Positions 22,538-34,510 of a DNA stretch of 64,000 nt are shown piece after piece. The first letter of the stretch is position 1; every line of letters starts with the position of its first letter. Both the position numbers and the translations under genes were made by a program. The notes below the pieces were generated by a model. The model did no database searches, was not told the origin of the DNA, and saw only the letters and a list, made by a program, of their open reading frames with translations. This stretch comes from Thuidium tamariscinum (Eukaryota; Streptophyta; Bryopsida; Hypnales; Thuidiaceae), in contig OX344753.2 in NCBI GenBank assembly GCA_947034885.2, positions 24,816,347-24,880,346 on the forward strand. The letters run 5' to 3'.

Positions 22538-25500
22538 ATGATTCAGTACCCGGGCATTGTCCAAAGTGGAGCCACATCTATAATCAAGGACGGATTTTGT
22601 GAAGAAACCAAGATGGTTCAAGCACAACTTGATCCCCAACAATGTCCATTCTTTACGAATTCATCTTCCAAGGAATTTACAACATCTTTGGGCCACAAAG
22701 GAGTCGATTCGGATTCATTTTGCTTATGTGCAACCATTGATCCTGATTCTCATCTAATTCTACATGCTGCAGTGAACTCCGTGGTAGCTTCTGTACTAGT
22801 AGACTTTGGTGCCACTGGGATATTTATGCATCGTGAATTTGCTCAAAGATGCAATGCTACCTTACAATTGAAACAAGTACCACGAGAAGTTCGAGTGATA
22901 GATGGGAGAATTATCAACTCAAGTCTTATAACTCATGAGGCATCAATCCAACTTACCATTGGAGGGCATCAAGAAATATTGACGGTAGATATTACCAACA
23001 CCGGCCGATTTTCCATTATTCTTGGCACTCCTTGGCTTACTCAACATGATCCAATGATTTATTGGTCTCAACGACGGCTTACTTTTGACTCTTTGTATTG
23101 CCAGGGCAATTGCATGGGAGAGCAAAGAAAAAACAATGAAGCCCTAGGTGTGGGGGAATCTTTAGTTGACAATGTTGGCATCGAGCCGGTCGAGGAAGAT
23201 AGCCCACTTAGAGTCGCCGCTCAAGTTTCAAGGAAGCAACAAGGGTGTTGGCTTTCCCCGCGACGAAAAGTTGTGGTGGCTAAATTGAGGTCTCCACCAC
23301 AAGCAAGTACCATCATCAAGCCGTCATGCTTGGTGGGATCACAAGCACCTCGACATGCTTTTGTTTCGGCGGCAGCCTTTCGGTTGTCAGCTAAGGACAC
23401 CGAAATATATGCCATGGAAATCTCTGAGTGCAGGGAGGCAAAGACTGCTGCGTTTCCGCCAGAATACAACGATTTACGTGGAGTATTCAGTGAAGAGGCT
23501 TCAAATGAACTCCCACATCATAGTACATCGGACATGAAGATCGAGTTTAAACCAGGACAAGAACCACGAAACACCGGATTACGACTAATGTCTCCCGCGG
23601 AGTTGGAAGAACTTCGTAGGTATTTGGAAGAGAATTTGGGAAAAGGATGGATACGGCGCTCAAAATCCCTAGTCTCGGCGCCCATAGTATTTGCATGGAA
23701 AAAAGGTGGCTCCATTAGAGTTTGCGTGGATTATCGCAACCTTAATCGGGTCACAATAAGAAACCGCTACCCCTTGCCACTTATACCAGAGCTCACGGAT
23801 TGACTGGTAGGTACTACTATCTTTACTAAGTTGGATGTGCGACAGGCTTATCATCGCGTGTGCATGGCTTTAGGACATGAATTCAAGACGGCGTTTAAAA
23901 CGAGATACGGGTTATTCGAATATTTAGTAATGCCCTTTGGGCTGACAAATGCACCCGCTCAATTCCAATCTTTAATGCAAAGTATCTTTAGCGACCTCTT
24001 AGATATTTCCGTGGTTATCTACTTAGATGACATTCTCATCTTTTCAAAAAATTTACAAGATCATCAACAAGTGGTGCGGGATGTAGTACAACGACTATAC
24101 AAAAATGGGCTTTATGCAAAAGAATCTAAATGTGAGTTCCATTGCCAATCAGTTGAATTTTTAGGAATGATCGTGTCGTCAAAAGGTCTTGAGATGTGCC
24201 AAGATAAGGTGCAGACTATTAAAGAATGGCCTACTCCAAAGTCGGTTAAGGAAATTCAATCATTTTTAGGATTTGCCAATTTCTACCACCGATTTATATG
24301 TGATTAATCCAAAATTGCGGTACCGCTTACAACCTTAATACGCAAAGATAAAAAATTTCAATGGACAAGGGAAGCAGATTCAGCATTTCAAGAAATTCGT
24401 TCCCGGTTTCTCCATGCCCCGGTACTACTCCACCCCAATTTTGAAAAACCATTTATAATTGAAACCGATGCTTCTAATGTAGCCACAAGAGGAATTTTGT
24501 CACAGTATGGTACAGACAGATACTTGCACCCTTGTGCATTTAGAAGTTCTAAGATGTCACCCACGGAACAAAATTACGACATTTATGACAAAGAATTACT
24601 TAGTGTCGTTTTAGCATTTCAAGATTGGAGAATTTACTTGGAAGGCTCGCCACATCAAATATGGGTTATTTCCGATCATAAGAATTTAGAATATTTCCTC
24701 ACAACAAAACAATTAAATCGACGACAAGCTCGCTGGTCAGAATTTTTATCAGCTTTTAATTTTGAAATCCAACATCGGCCGGGTTCGTTAAACAGGAGGG
24801 CTGACATTCTTTCAAGGCGAGTAGATGTTACAAATGGGATGCATGAGGAAAAAAGACCACTCTTACAACTAGCAGCATTGGAATCTTGCAATCTAGTGTG
24901 GGATGATAACTACATTTGTGACTGCATTAAAATAGCTATTAATGAGGATGCTACATTGGAACCTATACTATCATTTTGCAAGAATTCAGGTCAAGCTCCA
25001 CTAGATGTCCGTCGTCGACTTCAAGGATATACTCTTCATGATGGGATTTTCAATTTTGAAGGGAGAATATATGTACCAGATGACAATGAGATTAAAAGAC
25101 AAATTCTGCGTTCAAGACATGATGCACTAGCCGCGGGCCACCAAAGACGCGCTAAGACATTAGACTTGGTCACTCAAATTTTTTATTGGCCCACGATTCA
25201 GCGCTATGTCCACCGTTATGTAGATGGGTGTGATAATTGTCAACGGTCAAAGCCCACTCACCACGGCCGGTACGGATTAATGCAACCAATCCCAGCCGGG
25301 CAAGCACCATGGAAAAGGATTTCTATGGATTTTATTGTGAAGTTACCGAGGAACAAGGGATTTGACTCTATTATGGTCATTGTAGATAAAAACACTAAGT
25401 TAGCTCACTTCATTCCAACAAATGAAACGGTTAATGCTCATGACACTGCCTCTTTGTATTTACACAATATTTGGAAACACCATGGTACACTTAATGAAGT

Positions 25501-26306
25501 AATATCCGACCGTGGTTTGGTTTTCGTCTCCAAATTTATGAAACGCTTGTGCGAACTTCTCCGCATTCACCCGTCTCCAACGACCGCATTCCACCCTCAA
25601 GCAGATGGACAGACTGAGAGAGTAAATTAGGTGCTGGAGCAATTCTTACGAATGTTTACTACCAAACAACAAGACGACTGGGTGGATCTCCTACCGATGG
25701 CGGAATTCGCATATAACAACGCATGTCATTTGGCAACAGGTTTTTCCCCGTTTTATGCTACCTATGGATACAATCCATCGTTATCCTTTGTGACACCTAC
25801 TACGTCTACGGTCCTTGTGGTAGAAGATCGAGTGCGACACCTACAACAAGTCCATGAGGAATTGAAAGCGATGATTACTATGGCCGGTGAACAAGCTAAG
25901 AGGAATTATGACCATGGAGTAATATTGCAACCAACGTTTAAAATCGGCGACAAGGTTCTCCTACGACATGAAAATATTGCTACCACTACCCCATGTAAAA
26001 AATTAGATTCCAAATTTCTAGGACCATTCAAAGTTATGTCTAAAATCTCAGATGTGGTTTATAAATTACAACTACCAAAGACTCTATGCATCCACGACAC
26101 CTTCCATGTTTCACTCCTTGAAAAATATCGCGAAGACACCATTCAAGGACGACGACAAATACCCCCTCTACCTATCATTACACCTGATGGAGATATTGAA
26201 TGGGAGGTTCGAAAAGTGTTAGATTCCCGGGTATTTGGGCGTTGGAAGAAACTCCAATATTTCGTCTCATGGCAGGGTTATGGACCTGAGGAGGATTCCT
26301 GGGAGC
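22538..26306 (+). pseudogene. gypsy pol (PR-RT-RH-INT-chromodomain), three in-frame stops
   Basis: All domains sit in one frame. The protease motif near 22802 reads DFGATG where the family has D-S/T-G-A, so the active-site triad is altered; ILGTPWL follows. Reverse transcriptase has [31 protein letters not shown] and the catalytic YLDD. RNase H has ETDASN and DKELL. Integrase has an HHCC-type zinc region (GHQRRAK to CDNCQ), then MDF, SDRG and HPQADGQTERVN. The C-terminal chromodomain has YFVSWQGYGPEEDSWE. Internal stops are TGA 23801-23803, TAA 24305-24307 and TAG 25628-25630. The chromodomain places it among the plant chromoviruses, which can target chromatin. At 26306 the frame is broken by LTR C; the rest resumes at 30007. 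Confidence 0.93.
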
Positions 26307-27868
26307 TGTGAGCCCTCGAGATGGCACTCAGGACTCTAGGTCCATTTTTCGCGATTAAATAGCGAAAATTAGCTAAAATATACAAGAAAAGAACATAAAA
26401 AGAGTGTTGAAGGAGTTTTGGTGTCAGTCTATGCCAAAATGGTGGAAAACCAACTTAGAAGGTGGAAAATTCCTAATTCTAGAAATTTGAATCATTCTAA
26501 GTCTCCAAACTAAGTTTATGTAGAAATTTAGTAATTCCGAGAGAAATAAGGAATCGAGAGTTAGTCAGTCCTAGTGACTGTCTGTGCAAAGTCAACCTTT
26601 TAAGGGTGCACATGACATACTAACTAAGCTAAAAGAGTCTTCTACGAGCCTAGAAGATTTACCAGGACTTAAATTTGATTTTGGAACAAATTGGATTTAA
26701 AAGTAAAATCACTGCGAATGACTTGGAGAATTCGAGCTTCACGATATAAAAGATGGAGGATTGGAGATTGAAGACTATAGAGAGGTGTTCCAAGGGTAGG
26801 AGCATGCCAGGAGCGAACAAGAATCAAACAATTGTCCAAGATTCTCAGGCATCGGGAATTAAATTGTCCAACTGGGCAAAGTAATTCCAAATGATTAAAA
26901 TTAGAATAGTGCAAGGTCGCGTGGAACTTGTACTAAGAGTCTAGGAGTGCTTTAGATGTTACCCAATTTATTTCGGATTTTTCCGAAATTCCACGTTGAC
27001 TCCATGGGAAGTCAACCGCACATAGAAATGTTAGTAAATTCATAGAAATTACGTATGATGCGGTAAAATCTCACTAAAAATTAGGATAGGTTTTTGTGTG
27101 CTTAATAAGCGCCCGGTCAAGTTTGAAGACATTCCGACATTCCCAACTACCAAAACCGGCATCGACATCGAATTTCACTAGAAGTTACAAGTTGGCGGGG
27201 GGTTGACCGGTGTATCAAGAGCGAATGATGTCCGATTGTCGCAAATAAGGAGTCATTACTTACTCTCACGGACATTCCTAACAACCCTGGCCTAACAGAT
27301 TCATCAAAATGTGCAAATCCTAGAAGTTAGATTTTTGACTTTTAATCGGAGTTACCGTAATTCCAATTTGGGCGTGCAAACGGCCTAGGAGTGAGGGGTA
27401 AGGGGTCCCTTAGGCTAATTGGGGTCTTCTGAAGACAATGGCGCAGACGGTTATCCGTTTCGAGTTGTTCCCTAAAAGATAGAGAGGGTCAGCTCTTAGT
27501 TTGACTTTTTAATCGTTAATTGCGGTTAATTAGAAGTGATTTTGGAAATATCTCTTGGAAAATCAAAGATTGGATTTGGTCAAGATCTCTTTCTTGCGTA
27601 AAAAGCCATCTTTGGGTTAAAGAAAGACAATTTTCAGAATGACTTTTGGTTAATTTGCAAAATATCTACGTAAATTAGGGTTAATTCCAAAATATTTTGG
27701 GTTAAGATCTTGGATTTGATTTTGCCAAGATTTCGTTAGCCAAATGGGGATGTTTTTAGAAATTTCCAGCATTAAACAAATATTATTTTGGAATTACATT
27801 AGGATAGTTTAGGGTAGGAAGTAACAAAGTGTTTTCACTGGCAATTACCGAGAGGGGCCTGGCCACAG

Positions 27869-27880
27869 GTATATAAGGGC
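27869..27880 (+). promoter_or_regulatory. TATA box of LTR C
   Basis: GTATATAAGGGC is conserved with the minus strand of LTR E (GTATATAAGGG). The bases after it (GTTGCCAGTACCCTT, then CACTTTGTTCTTCT) are also conserved between the two, consistent with the transcribed start of the LTR. Confidence 0.6.
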
Positions 27881-28514
27881 CCCCCTCGAGGTTGCCAGTA
27901 CCCTTATTTCTCGCACCGACACTTTGTTCTTCTGTTACTTGTGTCACCGACACGGTCGGAGCACTACTTGCACCAAGAGTTTTGGCCAAGTCTTATTTGT
28001 GTTTAGTTCTTCAAATTTGAAGGCTTAGGGCCCCTTCAACTTTTATTCCTTTGTCACCTTACTCAAGAGGCAAGGCCTCAACACTTTCTCTGATACTAGT
28101 TCACGGAAATTTTGAGCATTGAGCGCCAAAGTTCAGTTTAAACACTGTCATGTGTACCTCCTTTGGTTGCAAAATCCCAAAATACTAGGAAATTTTAAGA
28201 ATTTAAAGTGAAAGTCCGGTTTAAACACTGTCATGTGTACCTCCTTTTGCGAATAAAATTCTCAAAATACTACAATTATCAAGACACGGCGGAGCTTTGC
28301 ACCCACAACCATTACTGAAAGATTGGGAGAACTTTATTCTCAACTGTTAAAACCACGCTAGCCTTGGAATGAAATTACTTAGAACCACATTTCTCGGGTT
28401 CTATTATTAAAGTATTCCAAAGTGAACCCCCCCAATTCTTAACTTAAAGTTGGAGAGGATTCCCAAAATTTCACATGTTTGAGAAGTCCAAAACTCCAAA
28501 TTTCATATTAAGGG

Positions 28515-28680
28515 GTGGACCAGCACACCCAAGGCAGACCAGCCCACCCAGCGAGCGGACCAGTCCAGGCGGACAACACAGCCAGGCGGACCAGCCACCG
28601 GGCGGGCTGGGTACTAAGGGAGTCGGGGGCGCTGAGGGAGTCGGGCGCTGAGGGGAGTCGGGGTCTGATCCAGGGACTCA
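28515..28680 (+). repeat. GC-rich, G-run block in LTR C
   Basis: The first half repeats GGCGGACCAGCC-like units. The second half repeats GGGAGTCGGGGGCGCTGA, giving at least six G-runs spaced by 4-6 bases, which could form a G-quadruplex. A 66-codon frame here follows from the repeats and is not a gene. Confidence 0.65.
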
Positions 28681-29620
28681 CAGTAAGTTTGGAATTCTCA
28701 AAAGTTGGATTTTAATTCACACTTATGGTTGGCAGTTGGCGCCACACCCTTGCTTTTTAAACAAAAATCCAACATTTGGAAGTCACAAAATATTTCACAA
28801 CCTTCTTCACATTCTAAACTCCATAGCCACCTCTCTCCACAAAAAACTTGCAAAACATACTAAGCAAGAAGGAGAGAGAAGGAGAAGTAGTTAGGAATAT
28901 TAAGGTGACGAAATCCGACACGTGAAGCAAATTACGAATAAACAATTGATTTTTGGGGGAATAACACTATAGAAATAGATTCTTATTCTTGATGGTTGAC
29001 CCTTGGAAATAAAAAACTAGTTTCCTTAGGAATATCACTATTACTAATATTCTCGTTCTTTAGGAATGTTCTACATTCTTTGGTAGTTAGTCATTAATTA
29101 GATTCTTAGAAGGTTTGGATTTTGTTGGTTTTGTTTTATTAGGCCTAATAAGCCAAAAAGGAAACAAAAAAATTGACAATCAATTTCTTTACAAATTAAC
29201 GCAAATTTAAAATTAATTGGATTTGAAAAGATTTGATAATAGTTTTAATTTAAAATACTCCAATAAGACAAAGGGGAAGGGACAAATTGACAACTAATTT
29301 CTTTAAGGATTTAAAACCATTTTGAAAATTAATTAGATTTGAAAAGATTTGACGATAATTTCCCATCTAAATTAAATTTGAATCAATTAGGATATCAAAT
29401 TCAAACCAAAATAATAGCTAACCATTAAATTTCCTTTGATTTCTTTAAAACAGAACATTAACGAAATAGGTAGACTAATTTGAATTGTGGTATTTCCTAA
29501 TTACCTGGGATTTAGGAATTGAAAGAATTACTCAATTAAATTAGCACTACATAACCTTTAGTTTCCTTTTAACCAGGGTAGATTTAATTGACCAACAACG
29601 TGAGAATTACTATGGATTAG

Positions 29621-29797
29621 ATGGAGAGCCGGGATGATTTCGATGGCAAGGTTATAGGGGAGTATTTACATATGATGATGTTCGATGACGGGACTATGGA
29701 GATTTACGCAGAGGAGGTAAACCGCTCCCATTTGATTTTCATTCTTGTGGTTTTACTGATAAGTTTCTTTTTACCGAATGCTTGGAACTAGAACTAG
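29621..29797 (+). CDS. Small open frame in LTR C, possibly Tudor-like
   Basis: The frame starts at ATG 29621, directly after an in-frame TAG, and runs about 58 codons to TAG. Its first part, DDFDGKVIGEYLHMMMFDDG, then TMEIYAEEV, resembles the strand pattern of Tudor/PWWP-like folds (F-x-GKV...DDG-x-x-E). The last 20 residues are hydrophobic. A GAG|GTAAAC splice-donor-like site at 29717 would end the domain-like part. No start signal or promoter of its own is visible; it lies in the transcribed part of the LTR. Expression and homology are unproven. Confidence 0.2.
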
Positions 29798-30006
29798 ATA
29801 CAATTTCAACCAATAAAGTAGAATAGGATAAAGTAGATTAGTTGAACTTTGACCATAACATTAGAAACACTCAAAACGTGACTAAAAGAGTTCATTGCTT
29901 GGAAGGCTTTCTCTTAATACCCAATTAGAAAGAAAACTCAATTAGACATAGGACCCGTGTGAAAAACTCTTAGCTTGAGGGTGGAGTTAGGAGCGCTCAC
30001 AAGAGC

Positions 30007-30110
30007 CAGTAGCTAATTTGGAAAATGCGCCTGATGTAGTGGCGGACTTTCATAGACTACACCCACTAGCTCCAAGACCAAATTGCAACACAACAAAACG
30101 TGGACATTAA
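30007..30110 (+). pseudogene. C-terminal end of gypsy pol after LTR C
   Basis: The frame resumes after the target duplication of LTR C as ANLENAPDVVADFHRLHPLA and ends TTKRGH-stop (TAA 30108-30110). It directly continues the SWEP segment interrupted at 26306. The ending 'FH..HP..P' is typical of gypsy polyproteins. The purine tract and the 3' LTR follow immediately. Confidence 0.88.
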
Positions 30111-30122
30111 AAAGGGAGGTAA

Positions 30123-30398
30123 TGTTATGAACTAATTCCTAACAGCTAGGGCTAGTTGCGGTTAAGACGATTAGTCTCCACCTTCCATAAGAATCGCAAG
30201 AGAGGGGTTGTCTCTCACGCGATATTTTCAATGTATACAAGTATGTTCATCTGACTTTTCGTGTGCATGGTTTCAGTGCATCATTGCAATGGTCTGCTAT
30301 AATTCAGTCTAAGATAATTAAAGTCACATATGCCATCTTAGATCTTTGAGCATGAGTTCGATTGGAGCATGGAAGGCCGGGATCTCAGTATCTTGACA
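30123..30398 (+). repeat. 3' LTR of the gypsy element (276 bp)
   Basis: It starts TGTTATGAAC and ends TCTTGACA, and pairs with 20611-20886. Beyond it the sequence returns to LTR B (AATCAAGCGATCACAACC), matching the uninterrupted copy in LTR D near 45955. Confidence 0.93.
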
Positions 30399-30739
30399 CT
30401 TAGAATCAAGCGATCACAACCAGATTTTGGTCCTAAGGATTCTACTACCTATGGGTGTCTATGCGTCAATCCATTGTGCCTTCCAAGCAATGGATCTTTT
30501 GCTAGTCTAAGTGTTCTAACGCATGGGTTGATTCTACCTAACACATCCCTCCCACTTGCTCCAAGTGGAGGCCTGTTTCGTTCTCTTGTCCTACTTCTAA
30601 TTGCTTTCTATTTTGATCTAGGAGTTTGGTTCTCCTATTCTACTTTTATGTATTGGATTTGTTTAACCTACTCTATGCCTTTGTATTCAGTTTTAACCTA
30701 TTCTACGTGTGGTATTTTCTACCCCATCTCTATGTCTTT

Positions 30740-31090
30740 GTATTGATTTTAGCTTATTCTACGTATTCGTATCCTTTTGGTCTACTCTACGTACTTATCT
30801 TGGTTTTAATCTAGTCTACGTATTTGTCTTGGTTTTGGTCCACTCTACGTACTTGTCTTGGTTTTAATCTACTCTACGTATTTGTCTTGGTTTTATTCTA
30901 CTCTATGTATTTTGCATTCGGTTATTCTACTCTACGTATTTGTACTTATCTTAGCCTACTTTACATATTTATATTTGTCTAATCTACCTCTACATACGGT
31001 ATTTTCTTATTCTACTCTACGTCTTATATTTGTCTAATTTACCTCTACATATGGTATTTTCTTATTCTACTTCTACGAGTATGTATCCGT
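30740..31090 (-). repeat. ~32-bp tandem repeats in LTR B
   Basis: Units of the type TCTACGTATTTGTCTTGGTT repeat at least six times, then degrade. The same region of LTR D holds related ~62-bp units. Confidence 0.65.
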
Positions 31091-31664
31091 TCCTCCTATT
31101 TTACTTCCTTGTATTTTATTCTATGTTCGCGTATTCATTCTTCTATTTCTCTTCTAGTTAGGGTTGTCTTCCTATTTGTGGTTGCTAATTACTGGACCTT
31201 AATCTCACTTGGGATGTTAACTTTATCTTACTAACTAATTCCTAATTGCATCAACTAATTAATTCAAAGGGAGAGTTTTAGAGACCCACCTCCGTTCCAT
31301 ATACGCCCCATGCCCGGTCCTCCTCATTTCACGCCACCTCCACGGCTCCCGCCATTTTGTGTACGACTATTAGTCTTTGGCCTTCAACTTCTCTCTCTTT
31401 CAAGCTAAACTTCCCCTCCTTCTTTTACAATAGGGGTTAACTTGGAGTTTTACCCCCTAATCTACTTTCATACTAGTCCCTAACTACTCCTATCTTAATA
31501 CTTTGACTAAGTTCTATGGTTTCTCCTCACTAGTTCTATTCTAATCTCTAAGCTAATTCTATACTACTTCTAAACTAGCTTTATGCTAAGTCTAAACTAT
31601 TCCTTATTTGATTTCTACACTAGTCTTAATTTAGTTGTTTTAAAAAAAACCCGAAGTCTAGACT

Positions 31665-31850
31665 TCCAGCCCGCAGCCCAACCCAGCTCGGCACCCCGAT
31701 AACCCAGCTCGGCCCCCGATAACCCAGCCGGCAGCCCAATACCCAGGGGTCCGCAGCCCTAGGGGGTTCGCGGCCCTCTGGGGATTCGCGGCCTCTAGGG
31801 GATCGCAGCCTCTAGGGGGGTCGGCTCTGGGGGGTTCGCAGCCCCTGAAT
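31665..31850. repeat. GC-rich repeat block in LTR B
   Basis: Units AACCCAGCTCGGCCCCCGAT and TAGGGGGTTCGCGGCCCTC repeat several times. The position matches the GC-rich blocks of LTRs A, C, D and E, although the unit sequence differs. Confidence 0.65.
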
Positions 31851-32663
31851 TAGTTTTCTTTTTAACTGGAGTCCCAAAATGGTGAACTTGGCGCTCTAAC
31901 TTCAACCCTCCATGGCTGCAGAGGTGGCCTAAATACAAACGTGGCTCTAGTTTTAACTATCTTAGCCTAGGGAGTAACTAGCTCTAGGATGTTGGAAGCT
32001 AAACATTGGGTTAATTTCCAAGGTGTTGGAAACTAAACGTTGTTGCTATTTCAAGGGAACTCACATTTGACACCCCGCTAAGACTTAGGGGGTTCAAAGT
32101 TTCGCCGTGAGGGTGAGAATTTTGACACGTAACTAAGACTTCTAGTTGTCTAAAGACTTGGGGGGCCATAGCTCCTCCGTCCCTCATGGGACTAGTTTAA
32201 TTCTGTGCACAAGAGAAGAGGGAGAAGAGAGGGTGCTCCTAATTACCAAAACTAAACATTTATAAGAGATTCAAAGCTCCGCCGTTCCTCATGGGACTAG
32301 CTTAATCTCGTGCACAAGAGAAGAAGGAGAAGAAGGTGGGTACAAATAACAACATACTTTCAAAGTCACCTCACAAGTCACCCCTCGGTTCCTCACAAGT
32401 CTCTCCCACAACAACCTTTACACTTGTTTCACAACACAAAAGGTGGCCCACCATCAATTAGTAAAAGTTCCAACAAAACTTGAGGGGGTCTCAAGTCTCT
32501 AAGTGCAAACCACAAGTACCAAAGGTGCAACAACCTCAAAACTATCAAAGGTTCCTTTGGCATAACAAGCCAAAAGAAATCCGGCATAACCTGAGTCCAA
32601 TAGTCCTCCTCCCTTAAATAGTGAGGAGTGAAAAAGAGAGAGAATGAGAGGAGAATGCCGCCC

Positions 32664-32672
32664 CTTTTATAC
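32664..32672 (-). promoter_or_regulatory. TATA box of LTR B
   Basis: Read on the minus strand, GTATAAAAGGGGCG is followed by GCATTCTCCTCTCATTCTC, nearly identical to the same region of LTR D at 43872. Confidence 0.6.
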
Positions 32673-34076
32673 TCAAAAGGGAGCAACCCCCCCCTTAATC
32701 TACTAAAAAAATCTAGATGAGAGAATTTAGGAGGTCCGTATATATTTACCAATCTCAAATCTAACTATCCACCTAAAATCTACGCAATTTGAATTGAGTA
32801 ATTCAAATCTTACCTAATCTTATAAGAACTTGCAAATACACCTAATTTACCTTCCTCAAAATCTACAAGTTTCCACATGGGAGTGGTTCCCATGTGTTCC
32901 CACCTACTTAATTTGAAATTACTTACACCAAGCACTTGGAGCCACCTCCACTAACTTTTTGAGGTGGTACTTGCTCCCACATGTGCCCGGAGTTCCCCAT
33001 GCATTCCCTGCCCGTTCTCCACAGCCATTAGGGCCCAAACTCTCCAAAATGGCATTGGGGAGCCTTAAACCCCATTTTCTCGTCCATGTGCTGTCCCCCA
33101 AAGGCTAACTTTTGGAGTTTATCTCCAAATGGCAAACGGATTGTGCCATTGGGTCTAGAAGGCCATAATTAGCTTAAGAGAAATCCTTCACCCCTTAAAC
33201 TATGCTCTAAATCTCAAAGAATCTTAGTGTAAGCTGGGATCAAAGTTGGGATAAATTCCCAACTTTGGGAGTTTGACTATTTTGGCCCCCAAACCTTCAC
33301 CAAGCTCTTAAGTAGATAGAGGGGGGAGGGGTGTAGGAATAGACCCAAAGTAGGCCTCGATCCGATGTCGTATGACCTCGGTACGCCGGTCACCTGTAGC
33401 TCCCGTCATTTAAATTGTTAGTTGTGGAGGAATGTCACCGATTCGGGATCTTCCAACTATCGATTTGTCTTTAAACTTGGGGAAGCGCTCCGTTGGTGTG
33501 AGACCGCCTTGCCGGATTTTTAGTGGGATTTTACCGCACTTTGGGATATTCTTTCGAATTCCCACCCAAAGTCCACCGCGGTTGATTGTTTGGGAAAATA
33601 TCCAAACTATCTTGGAAAATTTCCAAACTTTGGAGGGGACCACCCATGGGATCCCCCCACATGGATGCAAACCTGCATCCCTACTGCGTACTCCTAGAAT
33701 TAGGAAATCGCCCAGTACCTGCATTTCAAGGTTAGTATTCCGCCCGTATTCTCTTCGATGCTATGGGGAGTGGGGGATTCCTCTTAGATTCCCCTATGAG
33801 GACTTCCTAACCTAGCTAGGGCCTTTTTAGGCTTCTTATCCTAATCCTGCACATCACTATCAGTTTGATGTCTATTTAGCTAAGACAAGACTCGTTTTGG
33901 ATGTACACTATCCTAAACCCCACCTAATGACCAAATGGCATATTGGTATGTGTAATGCCACTACTGGTTTAATGTTCTTTTATGGGTTTTAGGAGCCTAA
34001 TTATGCCTTAGATTATGTAGGAATTCGAAAAAGAAACCCATGAGTCCCCGGTGACGAATCGGGGGCTTACACGTGG

Positions 34077-34507
34077 CAGTCGCTCGACCACAGTAGCACT
34101 ACGTTCCTAGCATTTCCAATGCATTCCTAGCAATTGGGAACTCGTGGTCTTGTAAACCAGTTGAAAATCCTCTTATACCTAGTGCTGTCCCTCCCTCTAC
34201 TGATCCGAGTCTGCAATGAACAGAGCCCTTCCTCTGTCGCTGCTCCGGGTCTACAGTGAGCGAAGAACTCCCTCCTTCGACGCTCTGTTGATCTGGGTTT
34301 ACGATGAGCAGAGCCCTCTCTCTGTCGCTGCTCCGTTGATCGGGGTCCGTAGTACCGTACCTCCCTTTGTAGATTTGCCAATTGCTTTTTGGAATAAGTC
34401 GATCAGATATCAAGGCCGAGAAATATTGATCTTCTACTCCGCCAACTGTTGCTAAGTTGTCGACCTGAGCAAGTTGGGCCCAGGATCATCGATCTTTGAC
34501 TCTAGCA
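34077..34507. repeat. Short GC-rich tandem repeat, then unique sequence
   Basis: Between about 34195 and 34350 a unit with GAGCAGAGCCCTC(T)CTCTGTCGCTGCTC repeats about three times at 45-50 bp spacing. Overlapping frames on both strands mirror the repeats and are not genes. Confidence 0.5.
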
Positions 34508-34510
34508 CTT

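Larger units (their letters stand above)
26307..30001 (+). mobile_element. Long LTR 'C' (3695 bp), inserted in gypsy pol
   Basis: The ends are TGTGAGC...GCTCACA, a 7-bp terminal inverted repeat. Target duplications are GGAGC (26302-26306) and AGAGC (30002-30006). Removing the insertion restores a continuous chromodomain frame, which proves the boundaries. TATA box GTATATAAGGG lies at 27869-27880, 1.56 kb from the start. Downstream are two copies of a repeat with ACACTGTCATGTGTACCTCC (about 28145 and 28226), a GC-rich block (28515-28680), and the conserved box TTCATTGCTTGGAAGGC at 29891-29907. LTR E is a truncated inverted relative. No internal retroelement domain accompanies it, so it is probably a solo LTR. 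Confidence 0.85.
20611..30398 (+). mobile_element. Ty3/gypsy chromovirus, degenerate, with nested LTR C
   Basis: The element has two 276-bp LTRs, gag, and a pol in the order protease, reverse transcriptase, RNase H, integrase, chromodomain, which is the Ty3/gypsy order. Target-site flanks are CTTGG (20606-20610) and CTTAG (30399-30403), one base apart. Its own length is about 6.1 kb once the 3695-bp LTR C insertion (26307-30001, plus a 5-bp duplication) is removed. There are at least four in-frame stops and a changed protease active site, so this copy cannot move by itself. A purine-rich tract (AAAAAGGGAGGT, 30109-30120) precedes the 3' LTR. No standard tRNA primer-binding site was recognised after the 5' LTR. 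Confidence 0.92.
20585..34071 (-). mobile_element. Long LTR 'B', split by the gypsy insertion
   Basis: LTR sequence is 20585-20610 plus 30399-34071, about 3.7 kb. It begins TGTGGGCGCTTTATTCCC and ends with the inverse of TGTAAGCCCCCGATTCGTC. LTR D (42489-45993) is an inverted relative with good similarity over its length and shows the uninterrupted sequence at the point where the gypsy element entered B. Minus-strand TATA (GTATAAAAGG) lies at about 32664-32672, 1.4 kb from the 34071 end. Downstream are two copies of a CTCCGCCGTCCCTCATGGG-type repeat (about 32160-32330), a GC-rich block (31665-31850), ~32-bp repeats (about 30740-31080) and the conserved box at 30478-30496. Confidence 0.75.

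Noticed and set aside
26307..30001. LTR C considered as the gypsy element's own 3' LTR
   Set aside because: The gypsy element has a matching 276-bp LTR pair at its true ends, and the pol frame continues on the far side of C.
30369..30746. 125-codon hydrophobic frame that looks like a membrane protein
   Set aside because: It crosses the gypsy LTR boundary into LTR B and its T-rich tandem repeats; hydrophobicity follows from T-rich codons.
33410..33815. 104- and 127-codon frames on opposite strands, with counterparts at 42746-43118
   Set aside because: They are the same LTR region in LTRs B and D, so the similarity reflects shared repeat DNA; neither frame resembles a known protein.
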